A stretch of 64,000 nucleotides of DNA. Source: Lewinellaceae bacterium. GTDB lineage: Bacteria > Bacteroidota > Bacteroidia > Chitinophagales > Saprospiraceae. Location of the stretch: NCBI GenBank assembly GCA_020636315.1, contig JACJYA010000015.1:124001-188000 (forward strand), in the 5' to 3' direction. This document shows, in pieces, positions 35,101-44,600 of the stretch. How positions within the stretch are numbered: position 1 is the stretch's first letter; the number at the start of each line of letters is the position of its first letter. The notes beneath the pieces are model-generated. The model searched no databases. It was not told where the DNA came from and was given only the letters and a program-made list of their open reading frames with translations. The position numbers and the translations under genes are program-made.

Positions 35101-36781
35101 GGAGAAATATTCTGAAAGTTTCTGTGCGGGGGTCAAATCGCTTCAGGCCTCCACTGGTAGCCATCCACAGATAGCCGTCCCGGCTCTGAATAATGTCCCA
35201 GACAGCATCATCGCTAAGCTCATTCTTCCCGGGCGGGCCATCCACAAACCGGCGAAACTGCTCTTTTTTCAGGTCCAGGCGATTGAGGCCCAGGTAAGTA
35301 CCTACCCACAACACACCACCGGCATCTTCATAAAGGCTCAGAACTGCATTGCTGCTGAGGCTGGCAGTATCATCCGGTACATTTCTGAAATGCATCGGCT
35401 TGCCTTTGCCCAAGGGCAAATAATGCAACCCATCCCCGAACGTGCCCACCCAAAGGCCGTCCCGCCAGCCGCCCTGAATGGCATATACCGGGCTGGAACG
35501 GCCACTAATGTTGCTTTCTTCATCATAGGAAAAAGCCTGAAACTGGCCGGTGGCCAGGTCGAACCGATGTACCATCCCATTAAAGGCCCCTATCCAGACA
35601 CTTTCCGGCTGAAACTGGTGAATGGACCAGATGGCATTGCTGGTCAACCCATTAGAAGTGTTCCGGCTCTGTTGATACAGCCGGAAATAGCCGGCTCTGG
35701 ACGAATAATAATTCAGGCCATTATTGGTCCCGGCCCACAACAGCCCGTCTGCCCCCTGGTAAATAGCCCTGACGGCATCATTGCTGAGGCTGAAGGGATT
35801 ACCGGATTCGCGCAGTAAGGCTTGAAAAGTGCCGGCTTCAGGATCAAAAATGCTTATCCCTCCGCCGTTCGTGCCTATCCACAGGTGGCCCCGTGGGCCT
35901 TCGCAGAGCGTCCAGGCTACATCGTGGCTGAGGCCGGGAGCAGTTCCTGTGCCCCGGCGATAAACCCTGATGTTTCCGGTTTCCAGGTCCAGGCAGTTGA
36001 GCCCGCCGCCGTAGGTGCCGGCCCACAACCGGTTTCGGCTGTCTTTGAGTATCGCCCAAACCGCATTATGGCTCAGGCTCTCAGGTTTTCCCGGCTGATG
36101 AGCATAATGGACAGACCGCCCTGTACCAGGATCGTAGTGAAAAAGCCCGCTGTTCCAGGTACCCAGCCAGAGCAGGCCGCGCTCATCTTCCAGGATGGCC
36201 TTAACGGCATCGTCTTCCGTCATCTTTCCAGGCTTAAAGCGGTAATAATCGAAACCGTCTTTATCGGGAGCATACCGGTAAAGGCCGGGAGCTTTGGTGC
36301 CTACCCACAATCCTCCACTGGAGCCGCTGTGGAGCGCGAAAATGTGGTTGTGCCCCAAAGTATTTGGATTGTTATCGAGATGATAATAGCGCCGGAATTT
36401 TCCGTCCCTGGCATCCCAGCGGTTGAGGCCATTATCCGTGCCGACCCACAAATTTCCCTGTTCGTCCTCTTCAATTACCCGCACCCAGTTGCTGCTGATG
36501 CTGCCGGTATCCAGCGGGTCGTATTCATAAACATTAAACCGGTAACCGTCATACTGATTCAGGCCGTTGTCCGTGCCAATCCATAAAAAACCCCTGCTAT
36601 CCTGAAAAACGCAATTGATATACTGGCTGGAAAGGCCATCCGCCACCGTCAATTGCCGAAACCTGATTGATTCAGATTGTGCCGGCAACTGCAACAACCA
36701 CAGAATAGACATTAGGAATATCAAGGTTTTCCGCCTCTCTTCCCGGGTCATTATCGCAACCGGCTGTTGTACTTTTTCCAT
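32120..36781 (-). CDS. One-piece hybrid two-component sensor ending in a class III nucleotide cyclase
   Basis: 1553 aa from the ATG at 36781 (36898 would add an unlikely 39-residue lead). Order: short N-terminal membrane segment; about 40-690 a double propeller of Reg_prop repeats (WIGTDNGLNQYD, LWVGTKAPGLYRY and more); Y_Y_Y domain about 735-810; TM about 815-835; HisKA with SHELRTP (His877); HATPase about 975-1095 (NAIKFT, DTGIGI, GTGLGLSI); receiver with LLDVMMP (Asp1193); cyclase about 1295-1475 with metal Asp in FFSDIRDYT and YLGDAIMSI and the NTASRIE Asn/Arg pair; a short TPR-like tail. HTCS proteins usually end in an AraC domain; here the output is a cyclase. Likely senses an extracytoplasmic ligand and makes cAMP or cGMP. 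Confidence 0.88.
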   Translation of the reverse strand: MEKVQQPVAIMTREERRKTLIFLMSILWLLQLPAQSESIRFRQLTVADGLSSQYINCVFQDSRGFLWIGTDNGLNQYDGYRFNVYEYDPLDTGSISSNWVRVIEEDEQGNLWVGTDNGLNRWDARDGKFRRYYHLDNNPNTLGHNHIFALHSGSSGGLWVGTKAPGLYRYAPDKDGFDYYRFKPGKMTEDDAVKAILEDERGLLWLGTWNSGLFHYDPGTGRSVHYAHQPGKPESLSHNAVWAILKDSRNRLWAGTYGGGLNCLDLETGNIRVYRRGTGTAPGLSHDVAWTLCEGPRGHLWIGTNGGGISIFDPEAGTFQALLRESGNPFSLSNDAVRAIYQGADGLLWAGTNNGLNYYSSRAGYFRLYQQSRNTSNGLTSNAIWSIHQFQPESVWIGAFNGMVHRFDLATGQFQAFSYDEESNISGRSSPVYAIQGGWRDGLWVGTFGDGLHYLPLGKGKPMHFRNVPDDTASLSSNAVLSLYEDAGGVLWVGTYLGLNRLDLKKEQFRRFVDGPPGKNELSDDAVWDIIQSRDGYLWMATSGGLKRFDPRTETFRIFLHDPDGSQSLSYNAVRSVLEDSRGGIWAGTRNGLNRLSPESESFENYYVKDGLPSNIIYGILEDEEGRIWVSTGNGLSRFDPDSGRFLNFGIQDGLQGASFNVGAYCKSPFSDMLFFGGDNGFNVFNPQQIQVDTTPPPMAITSIQAFRPGKQEASRVIRTVAEEEPLLFSYRDNILTFEFAVLSYGNPEKNRYTYKLEGLSDHWVPLGEERKVAFTNLSPGDYTFRVKGANGEGVWNEEGASIRFTIVPPWWQALWAKGLYLLALAAVLWLIYRWRTRAQRRRIRWQEKELEREKQVSERLRQIDRLKDQFLANTSHELRTPLQGIIGLSEGLFNRVDDPQSRENIAMVISSGRRLNSLVNDILDFSKLKNFELELNTRPVTLHVLADVVLRNNQPLIAGKPLRLINAVSENLPPALGDENRLQQILYNLVGNAIKFTPQGHIRVGALEREDTGKKMIEMFVEDTGIGISEGKRETIFQEFEQGDGSITREFTGTGLGLSISRKLVELHGGRLWVESEAGKGSTFFFTLPVSAEQADPIVPGREISGLQSSFPVSPEPDEGEMAAASPEATGHFNVNEEDSIRILVVDDEPVNQQVLKNHLSAGSYRLVQAMNGEEAIRHLGSGQAFDLVLLDVMMPRMSGYEVCQKIREKYLPSELPVIMVTAKNQVEDLVQGLSIGANDYLAKPFSREEFLARIQAHIDLHRIFGVTERFIPNEFIRSLGRQRITEVELGDFAEREVTVFFSDIRDYTSLAERMTPEENYRFVNAYNGRMGPIIQKNKGFVNQYLGDAIMSIFTESPADALKAAIEMQQTLQVYNSERKEKGRAPIRIGAGLHTGSLIMGIIGDRKRMDAATISDTVNTASRIENLTKHYGASILVSENSLEKIADREDFHLRFLGKVVVKGKQEAIGVYECFSGDQPESLERKLETLPLFEEGLENYLAGDFQEAMKAFEEVLRRNQNDAAAQLFLNRIAYYLTHGKPKEWSGVEFMDDK

Positions 36782-36918
36782 TACTTGTCTTACTGTACAC
36801 CAAATCCTGATTAAAGATAAACAAAAAGCAGGTACGCCCGGCGTTGGAAATGATGCAACTGGCGGGATAATCCTCTCACTATGGGTAATCAATAACATAC
36901 AATTAATCCACCTGCTGC

Positions 36919-38382
36919 CTATCGCTCCAAAATAAGGTCCGCAACCACCGGCTGGTGTTTATAGGTATTGGGTGCATCTTCTTCCCTGAGTTGGTACCGA
37001 TTAAGCACCTCCTCCGGCAAGCCCACCGTATCAAAGACGAAATTGCGGCCGATCTCCACAACACTATCGCTGTAAATGATAAAATCCATCCGGCCGGGGA
37101 AGTAACCTTTACCTCTCCAGGTGAATGCCATCGGTTTTTGCAGATGAAGGGGAAGCAGGTCTGTAAATGGAGAATCATCCCAATCGGGAAAGGCGCCGGG
37201 CCCGTAAGCGAGGGTATCATGAATGCGCCCTTCCAGGAGCGTAAGGTATGGCGCTGTTTTACGCACCAGGTTGGCATCGCCGGCTAAGATTACAGGCGTA
37301 TCCGGCGGTATGGAATCCAGGGTTTTTCCCTCCTTCAGGTTGGCAATGAAGGCCATGATCATATCGGCCTCGGCCTGGCGGGCATCATCGAGGTCACAGC
37401 AGGGCATACTCAGGGCGATGAGCACCAGCTTTCCGGAGTATGGCTCTGATAAATCCAGGAGGTAGGCAGCACTATTGCCGAGCGGTACTACCGCACTGGC
37501 GGGAAAGGGGCTGAGCAGAACGGTGGCCTCTTCCCCCGCCTTGTAGGCATACCAACGGCCGGAAAGGGGAGCCCCGATCGCCATGCGAAAATAATCGAGA
37601 ACCTCCTGAGGCATACCTTCATAGGCCTCCTGGAGCAAAAGCAGGTCTGGCTGCAGAGCCTCATAAACGCGGCGGAAAGCATCGCGCTTTTCCGGGTCAA
37701 AATGACGGCGGTTAACATTGTGGGTAACCAGGCGGAGGTGGTTGGCATCTTCTTTTTCCAGATTAATATCCGGAGGAGCGGAGTGAGGCCGGCGCCGCGG
37801 CCTATACGTAACAATAGGTGAAGCCTCGCCCGTTTCTTCGTCCGTGATCCGCATCTTCAACGGAGCCGAACCGAACCCCAGAACCTTTACTTCCCTGGAT
37901 GCGCCCCAGTTCAGCGCTATCTCGAACTCAGTAGACTCCATAGTGGGGGCAGCTACCAGCCCCAGGCTTTCGTACTGGATCGAAACAGTATCGTTTCCTG
38001 AGAAAATCCAGCCTCGGCGCTGGCCGAAGGTAAAGGCGGCATCGGCGCCCAGCTGCCCTTCCGGCAGGCCGGTGGCCGCGTCAGCATCCATATCCAGATA
38101 GAGGGTAATCTCGTTGCCGGACTGAAGGTTGACCATCCTTCGGAATTCCAGGCGGATAAAAAGGTACTTCTCATCGTCTGCCAGGCGGAGCGATTGTAAA
38201 AGGCCATTTTCATTCACACTGGAAATCAGCGGATCAATTCCCTGCCAATCCTTAAAGCGCCCGTCGATGATGATATTGGCGGGTGACAGCGTATCCAGGC
38301 TCTGTTGCTCCGCCGGATAGGCAGGTATAGCAAACAACCATAAGGCCAAGGCCACTAATTTTCCCTTCGGGTAATTCCTCAT
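36919..38382 (-). CDS. Secreted endonuclease/exonuclease/phosphatase-family protein
   Basis: 487 aa with a signal peptide (about 1-23). Residues about 35-185 look like a CBM9/DOMON-like beta-sandwich (IIIDGRFKDWQGI, YLFIRLEFRR, ITLYLDMDADAATG). About 210-487 are the EEP domain: LVTHNVNRRHFD, LLLLQEAYEG with the metal Glu, VILAGDANL with the metal Asp, and the closing TYKHQPVVADL with the catalytic His-x-Pro-Val motif. EEP enzymes cleave phosphodiesters of nucleic acids, phosphoinositides or sphingomyelin. Substrate not decided. Same strand as, and 137 bases upstream of, the large hybrid sensor. Confidence 0.82.
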   Translation of the reverse strand: MRNYPKGKLVALALWLFAIPAYPAEQQSLDTLSPANIIIDGRFKDWQGIDPLISSVNENGLLQSLRLADDEKYLFIRLEFRRMVNLQSGNEITLYLDMDADAATGLPEGQLGADAAFTFGQRRGWIFSGNDTVSIQYESLGLVAAPTMESTEFEIALNWGASREVKVLGFGSAPLKMRITDEETGEASPIVTYRPRRRPHSAPPDINLEKEDANHLRLVTHNVNRRHFDPEKRDAFRRVYEALQPDLLLLQEAYEGMPQEVLDYFRMAIGAPLSGRWYAYKAGEEATVLLSPFPASAVVPLGNSAAYLLDLSEPYSGKLVLIALSMPCCDLDDARQAEADMIMAFIANLKEGKTLDSIPPDTPVILAGDANLVRKTAPYLTLLEGRIHDTLAYGPGAFPDWDDSPFTDLLPLHLQKPMAFTWRGKGYFPGRMDFIIYSDSVVEIGRNFVFDTVGLPEEVLNRYQLREEDAPNTYKHQPVVADLILER

Positions 38383-38507
38383 AACATCTATTTGGCAGGC
38401 AGTAACCTAATTTCTACTTCGCCCTGGTTGGCCGGCCCGGAAATTATCCGGCCGATCCATCCAATGGTTCCTGCCAAAGTTACACGGAAAACCCAAAATA
38501 AGGCTGT

Positions 38508-39026
38508 CTATCCAATGAAACGTTGAGCAACCTCAAGGGCCGCCTTTCGAAGGCCCGCGATCTTTTCACCTGCTTCTCCGGCAGCCAGTACCAGGTAACT
38601 CAAATTGGAATCGAGCGTAACCCTGGCCAGATAGGCCCGGATCTCTTCCCCGCCAAATTCGCCTCGGGCTTCTACGCCTGCAACAGAAGGGCTAACGTGT
38701 TCAATTGCCGGCCGGGTAGAAACCAGGAACAACCCCAGGTCTCCTTCTGCCAGAATGGTGGGAATGGCCTGTTCGGACGATGCAATGCGCTCGACCAGAA
38801 GAAATGCCTGTCCGTCGGCCGAACTGCCGATCCAGGTTTTTCCATTCGACTGGCTGATCCGGTAACCGTCGGGAAGTTTCACATACCGGCCGGTTTTGGC
38901 GTCGAAGATAGCCGGGGCCCCAATCTTGCTGGCAGGCATGCTGGCCCTGACCGCTTTGTCGGTGATGGTTCCAGAGGCCGGATGGCTTTGTTTTTCTGCA
39001 GAAATGCTTTTCATTGCGGTTTTCAT
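38508..39026 (-). CDS. Uncharacterised 172-aa protein linked to the cyclase-globin gene
   Basis: I do not recognise a family. There is no signal peptide or membrane segment. The body alternates strands and short loops (KLPDGYRISQSNGKTWIGSSADGQAFLLVERIA in parts, AEGDLGLFLVST, GEEIRAYLARVTL, LSYLVLAAG) and ends in a helix (AGLRKAALEVAQRFIG). It follows the ferredoxin-cyclase-globin gene by 39 bases on the same strand, so the two are probably one transcript. It could be a target or regulator of that cyclase. Confidence 0.6.
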   Translation of the reverse strand: MKTAMKSISAEKQSHPASGTITDKAVRASMPASKIGAPAIFDAKTGRYVKLPDGYRISQSNGKTWIGSSADGQAFLLVERIASSEQAIPTILAEGDLGLFLVSTRPAIEHVSPSVAGVEARGEFGGEEIRAYLARVTLDSNLSYLVLAAGEAGEKIAGLRKAALEVAQRFIG

Positions 39027-39065
39027 GGTAAAAGAATTAATAGTTTTAAAATTGTAAGCGTTGGT

Positions 39066-40496
39066 TCATACGCCTGCTGTCGGTTTTGGGGCGGCCCCGG
39101 CGCGGCTTTTGCCCGAAGCCCCCTCTTGCATAAATTTGAAGGCCAGGTCGAACATGCGTTCCCACGCCAGCCGTATTCTGGGGCTGTAATGTTCTTTGAG
39201 CCGGACTTTCAAAGTATCGATCAGGGCTTTTCTCACCAGAAGGTAATGTTCTTCCCTTACGCCGTATTCCAGATGGCGCCGGCCCAGTTCGCGAAAGCCG
39301 AGCGTTACATTTTTCGGGCGGCTGAGGGCATAAATCGCCCCCTTGAGCATGTGCCCCATAAGATATCCCTGCCGTTCCATATTGCCCTTGAACATTCCTC
39401 GGGCCTCGGGCGCTTCCGCAAACAACCGGGCATAGAATTCATTGGCGAAAGCACCTTCATCGCTAAAAAGGGCGCCAGTCGTTTTCTGGACCAGAAACAG
39501 GTCGTCTTCTTTTCGGAATCCGGCCAGTTCGAACAACTGAGTCGCGCCTCTTTTTCCCTTGAGTTGAACCCTTTCTGCCTTACCTACCTTTGCCGTATCT
39601 TTCGGCAGTTGACAGAGGAAGTTGTCGGTGGCCAGGATGGTCGTCTGCAGGTCTTTATTGGCCGATTGCACCCGGCTGGCCACATTGGCTGCGTCTCCGA
39701 TGATTCCAAATTGCTGGTGGCTGGGGTGCCCTACCTTACCCACAATAACCGGCCCGAAATGTACACCGATACCTACTTCTATCCGAAGGCCAAACTCCTC
39801 CTGAATATCCTTGTTAAGTACCTCCAGGGCAGCTTTCATGCCGAGGGCGGCCCGCATAGCGGCCAGGCAGTTCTGCATGTGGCCGGAATCTTCCAGGCCA
39901 AAAACACCTACAATTTCGTCGCCCACGTATTGATAGATGAGGCCATTGTTCATCAGTATGGGTTCGCCCAGCGCAGAGAAAAAGCGGTTCAGGATATGGA
40001 CGACATCATACGCCATATTGCCTTCCACAAATGGAGTAAAATTGCGCATGTCGCAAAAGATAATGGCCAGTTGCTTTTCTTCCCCTTTGCCGGACTTAAT
40101 CATTTCTTCCTGCAGCCGGCTTATCTCCGAGAAGGTCTTGATCTGGCGTTCAACCTTCACCGGCCCTTTGATTCTCGTCTGGCAGGCAAGCCGGATGGCA
40201 GGATCCCAACCCCGCCGACGGGCCATGAGGTTTTCTACTTCGTTCCTGGGTGCCACGTTCTGCAGGCCTTCCAGTATTTTTACCCGGCAGGTGGTACACC
40301 GCCCGTTGCCCCCGCACTCCTGCATGTGAGGGATCCGGTTCCGGATGGCGGCCTGCAGGAGCGTCGTGTTGTTGTCTTCGACCAGGATTTTTTTCTCCAG
40401 TGAGTTGTATTCCACCATAAAACCCTGAGAGGATATCTCGTTCTCGAACTCCCTTGTATTGCCCGCCGGATTGTAATTATGGATATTATTAACCAT
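39066..40496 (-). CDS. Ferredoxin - class III nucleotide cyclase - globin fusion
   Basis: 476 aa, no signal peptide. Residues 28-115: [2Fe-2S] ferredoxin of the adrenodoxin type with Cys61, Cys67, Cys70 and Cys105 (CX5CX2CX34C). Residues about 140-325: class III adenylate/guanylate cyclase with metal Asp149 (IIFCDMRNFT) and Asp193 (YVGDEIVGVF), and Asn271/Arg275 (DAANVASRV). Residues about 345-460: helical domain resembling a globin, with a Tyr355 in FANEFYARLF at the B-helix position and RRHLEYGVREEHY, where His408 would be the proximal heme ligand as in flavohaemoglobins. It is probably a cytosolic redox- and gas-responsive cyclase. Nearby 172-aa gene likely co-transcribed. The globin call is from motif only. 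Confidence 0.8.
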   Translation of the reverse strand: MVNNIHNYNPAGNTREFENEISSQGFMVEYNSLEKKILVEDNNTTLLQAAIRNRIPHMQECGGNGRCTTCRVKILEGLQNVAPRNEVENLMARRRGWDPAIRLACQTRIKGPVKVERQIKTFSEISRLQEEMIKSGKGEEKQLAIIFCDMRNFTPFVEGNMAYDVVHILNRFFSALGEPILMNNGLIYQYVGDEIVGVFGLEDSGHMQNCLAAMRAALGMKAALEVLNKDIQEEFGLRIEVGIGVHFGPVIVGKVGHPSHQQFGIIGDAANVASRVQSANKDLQTTILATDNFLCQLPKDTAKVGKAERVQLKGKRGATQLFELAGFRKEDDLFLVQKTTGALFSDEGAFANEFYARLFAEAPEARGMFKGNMERQGYLMGHMLKGAIYALSRPKNVTLGFRELGRRHLEYGVREEHYLLVRKALIDTLKVRLKEHYSPRIRLAWERMFDLAFKFMQEGASGKSRAGAAPKPTAGV

Positions 40497-40850
40497 GGTT
40501 TCAGATGTTTAGTAAATATTCAATCGATAATTAATCGGTTTATTCTTCAATTTGGATACTTATCCGCAGAGTACAAAGGTGAGTTGTGTATTTGGTACAT
40601 CTGTATTAGCCTATGCGGCTTTGAGTTGATTTCTTCTTCACAGAACAAATGATCAAAGGAGGCAAAAAAGGGGGAGGAGTTCATATTGCCAGAATCCGAA
40701 GGCAGGAAGTTCTTCTTTACAAACGTAAGATTTGAAGCAAAAACAGCTGTTTACCGGCATATTCAACCCCGCCGGGGCCGTACAAACCCCAAACCTCACG
40801 TCAACAAATGTTTTTTCCGGTTGTGCAGAACAACGCTTTAAGCCCCGTCT
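40497..40850. other. Intergenic region between the cyclase-globin gene and the LytTR regulator
   Basis: 354 bases. Contains an AT-rich stretch with CGATAATTAATCG (about 40524-40536) close to the cyclase start, a possible operator. On the minus strand CACCTTTG near 40580 is one base off the -7 consensus. No gene was identified; the short plus-strand frame across 40732-40980 overlaps the regulator's 3' end and looks random. Confidence 0.45.
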
Positions 40851-41609
40851 TTACTGCAACCGCGCCAGCAGCTCATCTTTTCTGGATTTGGAAACCGGCA
40901 CCTTCATCTGGTTGTCCATGACGATATACCCTCCATCGCTGCGGATGTATTCTTTCACTTTAGACAGGTTGATCAGATAGGAATTGTGGGGGCGGTAAAA
41001 ATTAAAGGGGGTAAGGAGGTCTTCAAACTCCTTGAGCGTCCTGGAGATCAGTTTCTTACGGCCGCTGGAAAGAAAGATCATCGTATAGTTACTGTCTGAC
41101 GAGCACAACACGATCTCCTGCGGATCGACAAACTCTATGCTTTCCCGGGTGGCAAGGGCGACTTTTCCGATCTTTCCGTCATGCTCGGCGCCTACGTTCT
41201 CCATCAACCCCTGAAGCTGCCCTTCCCGGAAGCCCGGAGCAGCGGCCCGCTTGCGGATGTATTTTTCTACGGCTTCCTTCAATTCCTTATTCTGCACGGG
41301 TTTAAGCAAGTAATCCAGGGCGCTGGCCTTTATGGCCTGAATGCCAAACTGGTCATAGGCAGTGGAGAATATCACATCAAAGGACAAAGCCGGCCCCAGT
41401 TCCTCCAACACATCAAACCCGTTTAACATAGGCATTTGTATATCGAGGAACAAAAGGTCAGGAGGATTGCTTTTCAAATACTGCAAGCCTTTCTGTGCAT
41501 CGTCAAAAGTGGCCACCACCTCAACTTCAGGACAATAATTTTCCAGTTTCCACTGAAGGGTTTCAATGCTGTGGGCTTCGTCATCCAGGATTACGGCTTT
41601 AATCTTCAT
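40851..41609 (-). CDS. LytTR-family response regulator
   Basis: 252 aa. Receiver domain at 1-120 with acidic pocket VILDDE, phosphorylation site LLFLDIQMP, and conserved Thr/Lys in STAYDQ and DYLLKPV. The C-terminal LytTR DNA-binding domain (about 150-250) has VALATRESIEFVDPQEIVLCSSDSNYT (in parts), FYRPHNSYLINLSKVKEYIRSDGGYIVMD (in parts) and the closing PVSKSRKDELL. Follows the histidine kinase with a 10-base gap; the two form a LytS/LytT-type pair typical of Bacteroidota. Confidence 0.95.
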   Translation of the reverse strand: MKIKAVILDDEAHSIETLQWKLENYCPEVEVVATFDDAQKGLQYLKSNPPDLLFLDIQMPMLNGFDVLEELGPALSFDVIFSTAYDQFGIQAIKASALDYLLKPVQNKELKEAVEKYIRKRAAAPGFREGQLQGLMENVGAEHDGKIGKVALATRESIEFVDPQEIVLCSSDSNYTMIFLSSGRKKLISRTLKEFEDLLTPFNFYRPHNSYLINLSKVKEYIRSDGGYIVMDNQMKVPVSKSRKDELLARLQ

Positions 41610-41619
41610 AGTGTCATTT

Positions 41620-44600
41620 TTATATTGGAATACACAACTCTACTCTGGTGCCCAGAGGGTTTTGCTGTCCATCTTTCAGGTCTATGACCTGTACGCTTGT
41701 ATTTGAATTGTACAATTTATTAATGATGTTGATCCGGTCTCTGGTAATTCGCATGCCGAACGATTGCTGCCCGCGCAGGGGCCGGTTGGCCTTTATCGAC
41801 TTTGCTTTCTCCCGGCCGATGCCATTGTCTTCGATTACACACCGGAGGAAGCCATTCTGCCTGGCAATGGAGAACACTACTTTCCCCTGGCTTTTGTCTT
41901 CCTTGTGCATCAGGCCGTGCCAGATGGCATTTTCAATGTAAGGCTGGATCAGCATTGGAGGTATATCAATAGCAGAAAGGTCGATATTTTCATCAATGCA
42001 TATCTCATAGCTGAATTTGTTCCGGAACCGAAGGTTTTCCATCTGCAGATACAACTCGATGGCTTCCACTTCATCTCTGAGGGTGACGTAGTTGGCGCGG
42101 GAATTGTGCAGGATCAGCCGGATCAGCCGGGCGAAGTTGTTCAGGTACTCGGAAGCCTTTTCCGTCTCATTTTTGATGATAAAACTATCTATGGAATTCA
42201 GGCTATTGAATAGAAAATGGGGGTTCATTTGGGCCCTCAGGGCCGACATTTCCACATCGGCCAGGCGCTTTTCAAAATCGGCCTTGATCTTTTCTTCCCT
42301 GCGGATCTGCCGGATCCGGTAAATGTAAAGGCGATGAACGAAAAGCCCGCTACATAAGATGAGCCCGGTAATGAACCACCAACGCCCCCACCAGGGAGAA
42401 CCGATGAACACCGGCAGCTCACAAAGCTCCTCATTCCATATCCCTTCATTGTTGGCGGCCTGTAACTGAAAGGTATATTCCCCACTCGGCACATTCGTGT
42501 AGTTGGCATTTCTCCGTCCGTTAGCCATTATCCAGTTTTCGTCAAACCCCTTTAGCCGGTAACGAAAACGGTTTTTCTTGCCGAAGGTGAACCCCCGGGC
42601 GGAAAAGTCAAAGGAAAAGAAGTTTTGCCAGTATTTTAATTCCAGCTTTTCAAGATGAGGCACCGCAACATCGCCCTGGTACGATTCTTCCAGGATATTG
42701 ATACCGGTAAGGTAGGGGCGGGGAAGCTCCTGGTTATACTTCAGTTGGTTGGGGTCAGCAAAAACGATCCGGCGGCGCCCTCCGAAAACGAAGGCGCCGG
42801 AAGAGAGGATCTCAAAGGTGAAGAAATCGGCATTATCTCCTCCGTACTTAAAGTCGTACTGGGTGACTTCCAGCGTCTCCGCGTCGATCCGTGTCAGTGC
42901 TTTTTCCCCCCACCCCCATATATTGCCCTGGTGGCCAACCCTGAGGCCGAATATCCCCTTTACGTAAGTATCCGGCAACTCGTTCATATCCATTTTCCAG
43001 GCCAACCCCTTTTCCGGGTGAGCCACCTCAGCATAACCGATGAGGCCGTCGGTAGAATTCATCCATACCCGGCCTTTCCCGTCCTCAACCATATTGTTGA
43101 TATGAGTAAAACTGTGATCCGGCTGCAATGAATAAGTGACCTGAATAAAAGAATCCTTATCGGTAAGGTAAACTCCAAATCCCTGTTCTTTTTTAAACCA
43201 GATATTGCCCCGGCTGTCTTCCATGAGATAATTAAAGCTCATGGAAAGCAGCTCGGGGTCATCGGACCTGAGCTCCTCCTGAAATACTTCCCACTTATTG
43301 GTTTGAGTATCCCACCGGCAAATGCCTTCCTCAAAAGTTGCTACCCACAACCGTCCTTTCGAATCCCAGAGCAAATTGTGGAACTTTTTCTGCTTCAGGG
43401 GAGGTAATGACGGGAAGGAGCGAAATTTCCTCGTCTTTGGATCATAAATGAGAATACCCCCAAAATAACAGAGGGTTAGTTCATTCTTCGGGCTCCAGGC
43501 AGCATGGCGGGTGTGCAACCGTTCATCATCATCCAGAAAAGCGCTTGGAGCTTTCACCATTTCCCAACTTTGTTCTCCCTGGTTGTAGTGAACAACTCCC
43601 GATGCACCCCGGGGTGCGATCAGCAATTCGCCGGAGTTTATCCATTCAGCAATATTAAAAACCAACCCGGCGCCATTTTCATTACTGTCTTTGAAATAAT
43701 GGGAATCAAATTGCTGGAGCAGGGGGTCGTAAATGTAAACCCCCTGGCCGGACTTTGCCCAGCCTCTGTTTTGTTCATCGATGAACTCTACTCCGTAAAC
43801 CTCATCGCCTTTGTTCTCTTTATAAAAAGTGACTTCCTTGTTCCCGGAATGGTAAAGGGCCAGCCCGGAAGTAGTCGTTATCCATAGTTCGTCCCGGCTT
43901 TTTTCCACTATGCGGAGGGTCCCGGCATTCAAAATACTTTTGCCGGGAAGTTCTCCTGTTTCCATTAACCTGACAAACCGCCTTTCGGGGTTAAAAACAA
44001 AAATCCCTCCACCCCAATTTCCCATATATACCAGGCCATCGTAATGGTGATACATGTTTTTGAAGACATTGCCCCACCGTTTCTCAATGGGGATCTCCAG
44101 GTTGAAGGCCAGCCATTCCACCTCATTGGTATATTTGTTGATCTCCAGAACTCCGTGAGAAGTCCCGGCCCAGATAATGGAGTCGTTGAACCGGTTTTGC
44201 TCCAGGCTGAGGATGTTGTGGATGCTTCGGGGTTCGGGGAAATACTTTGCTACTTCGTTCTGGTCGCCCCGGTACATGATGAAATCATCTTTTTCCGGGA
44301 TATAACGCGCCACCCCCCAGTAGCGGGTAGCCACCCAAAGATCTCCGGCCCTATCCTTCAGCAAAGCTTGTATCTGCTGCTGCCCCATGCGCTGCAGCGA
44401 ATCCCTTCTTCCATTTTCATCAAACTGATAATGGGTGAATTTTTCCGTCAAAAGGTCAAGCCGGGATAAGCCGACATGGGTGCCAACCCAAAGCTCCTGG
44501 CTGTCTATAGCAATGCAGGAAGTCCGGTTGTCAATGATGGAGTTATCATTTTCCCGGTTGTACTGGTAGGTTTTGAACTGGGCGCCATCAAACCGGCAAA

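Noticed and set aside
38523..40403. A 626-residue open frame on the plus strand across the cyclase-globin and 172-aa genes
   Set aside because: The minus-strand proteins in the same interval have clear cyclase, ferredoxin and globin motifs; the plus-strand frame is low-complexity and motif-free.
40732..40980. Small plus-strand gene upstream of the LytTR regulator
   Set aside because: It overlaps the regulator's 3' end antisense and has no recognisable pattern.
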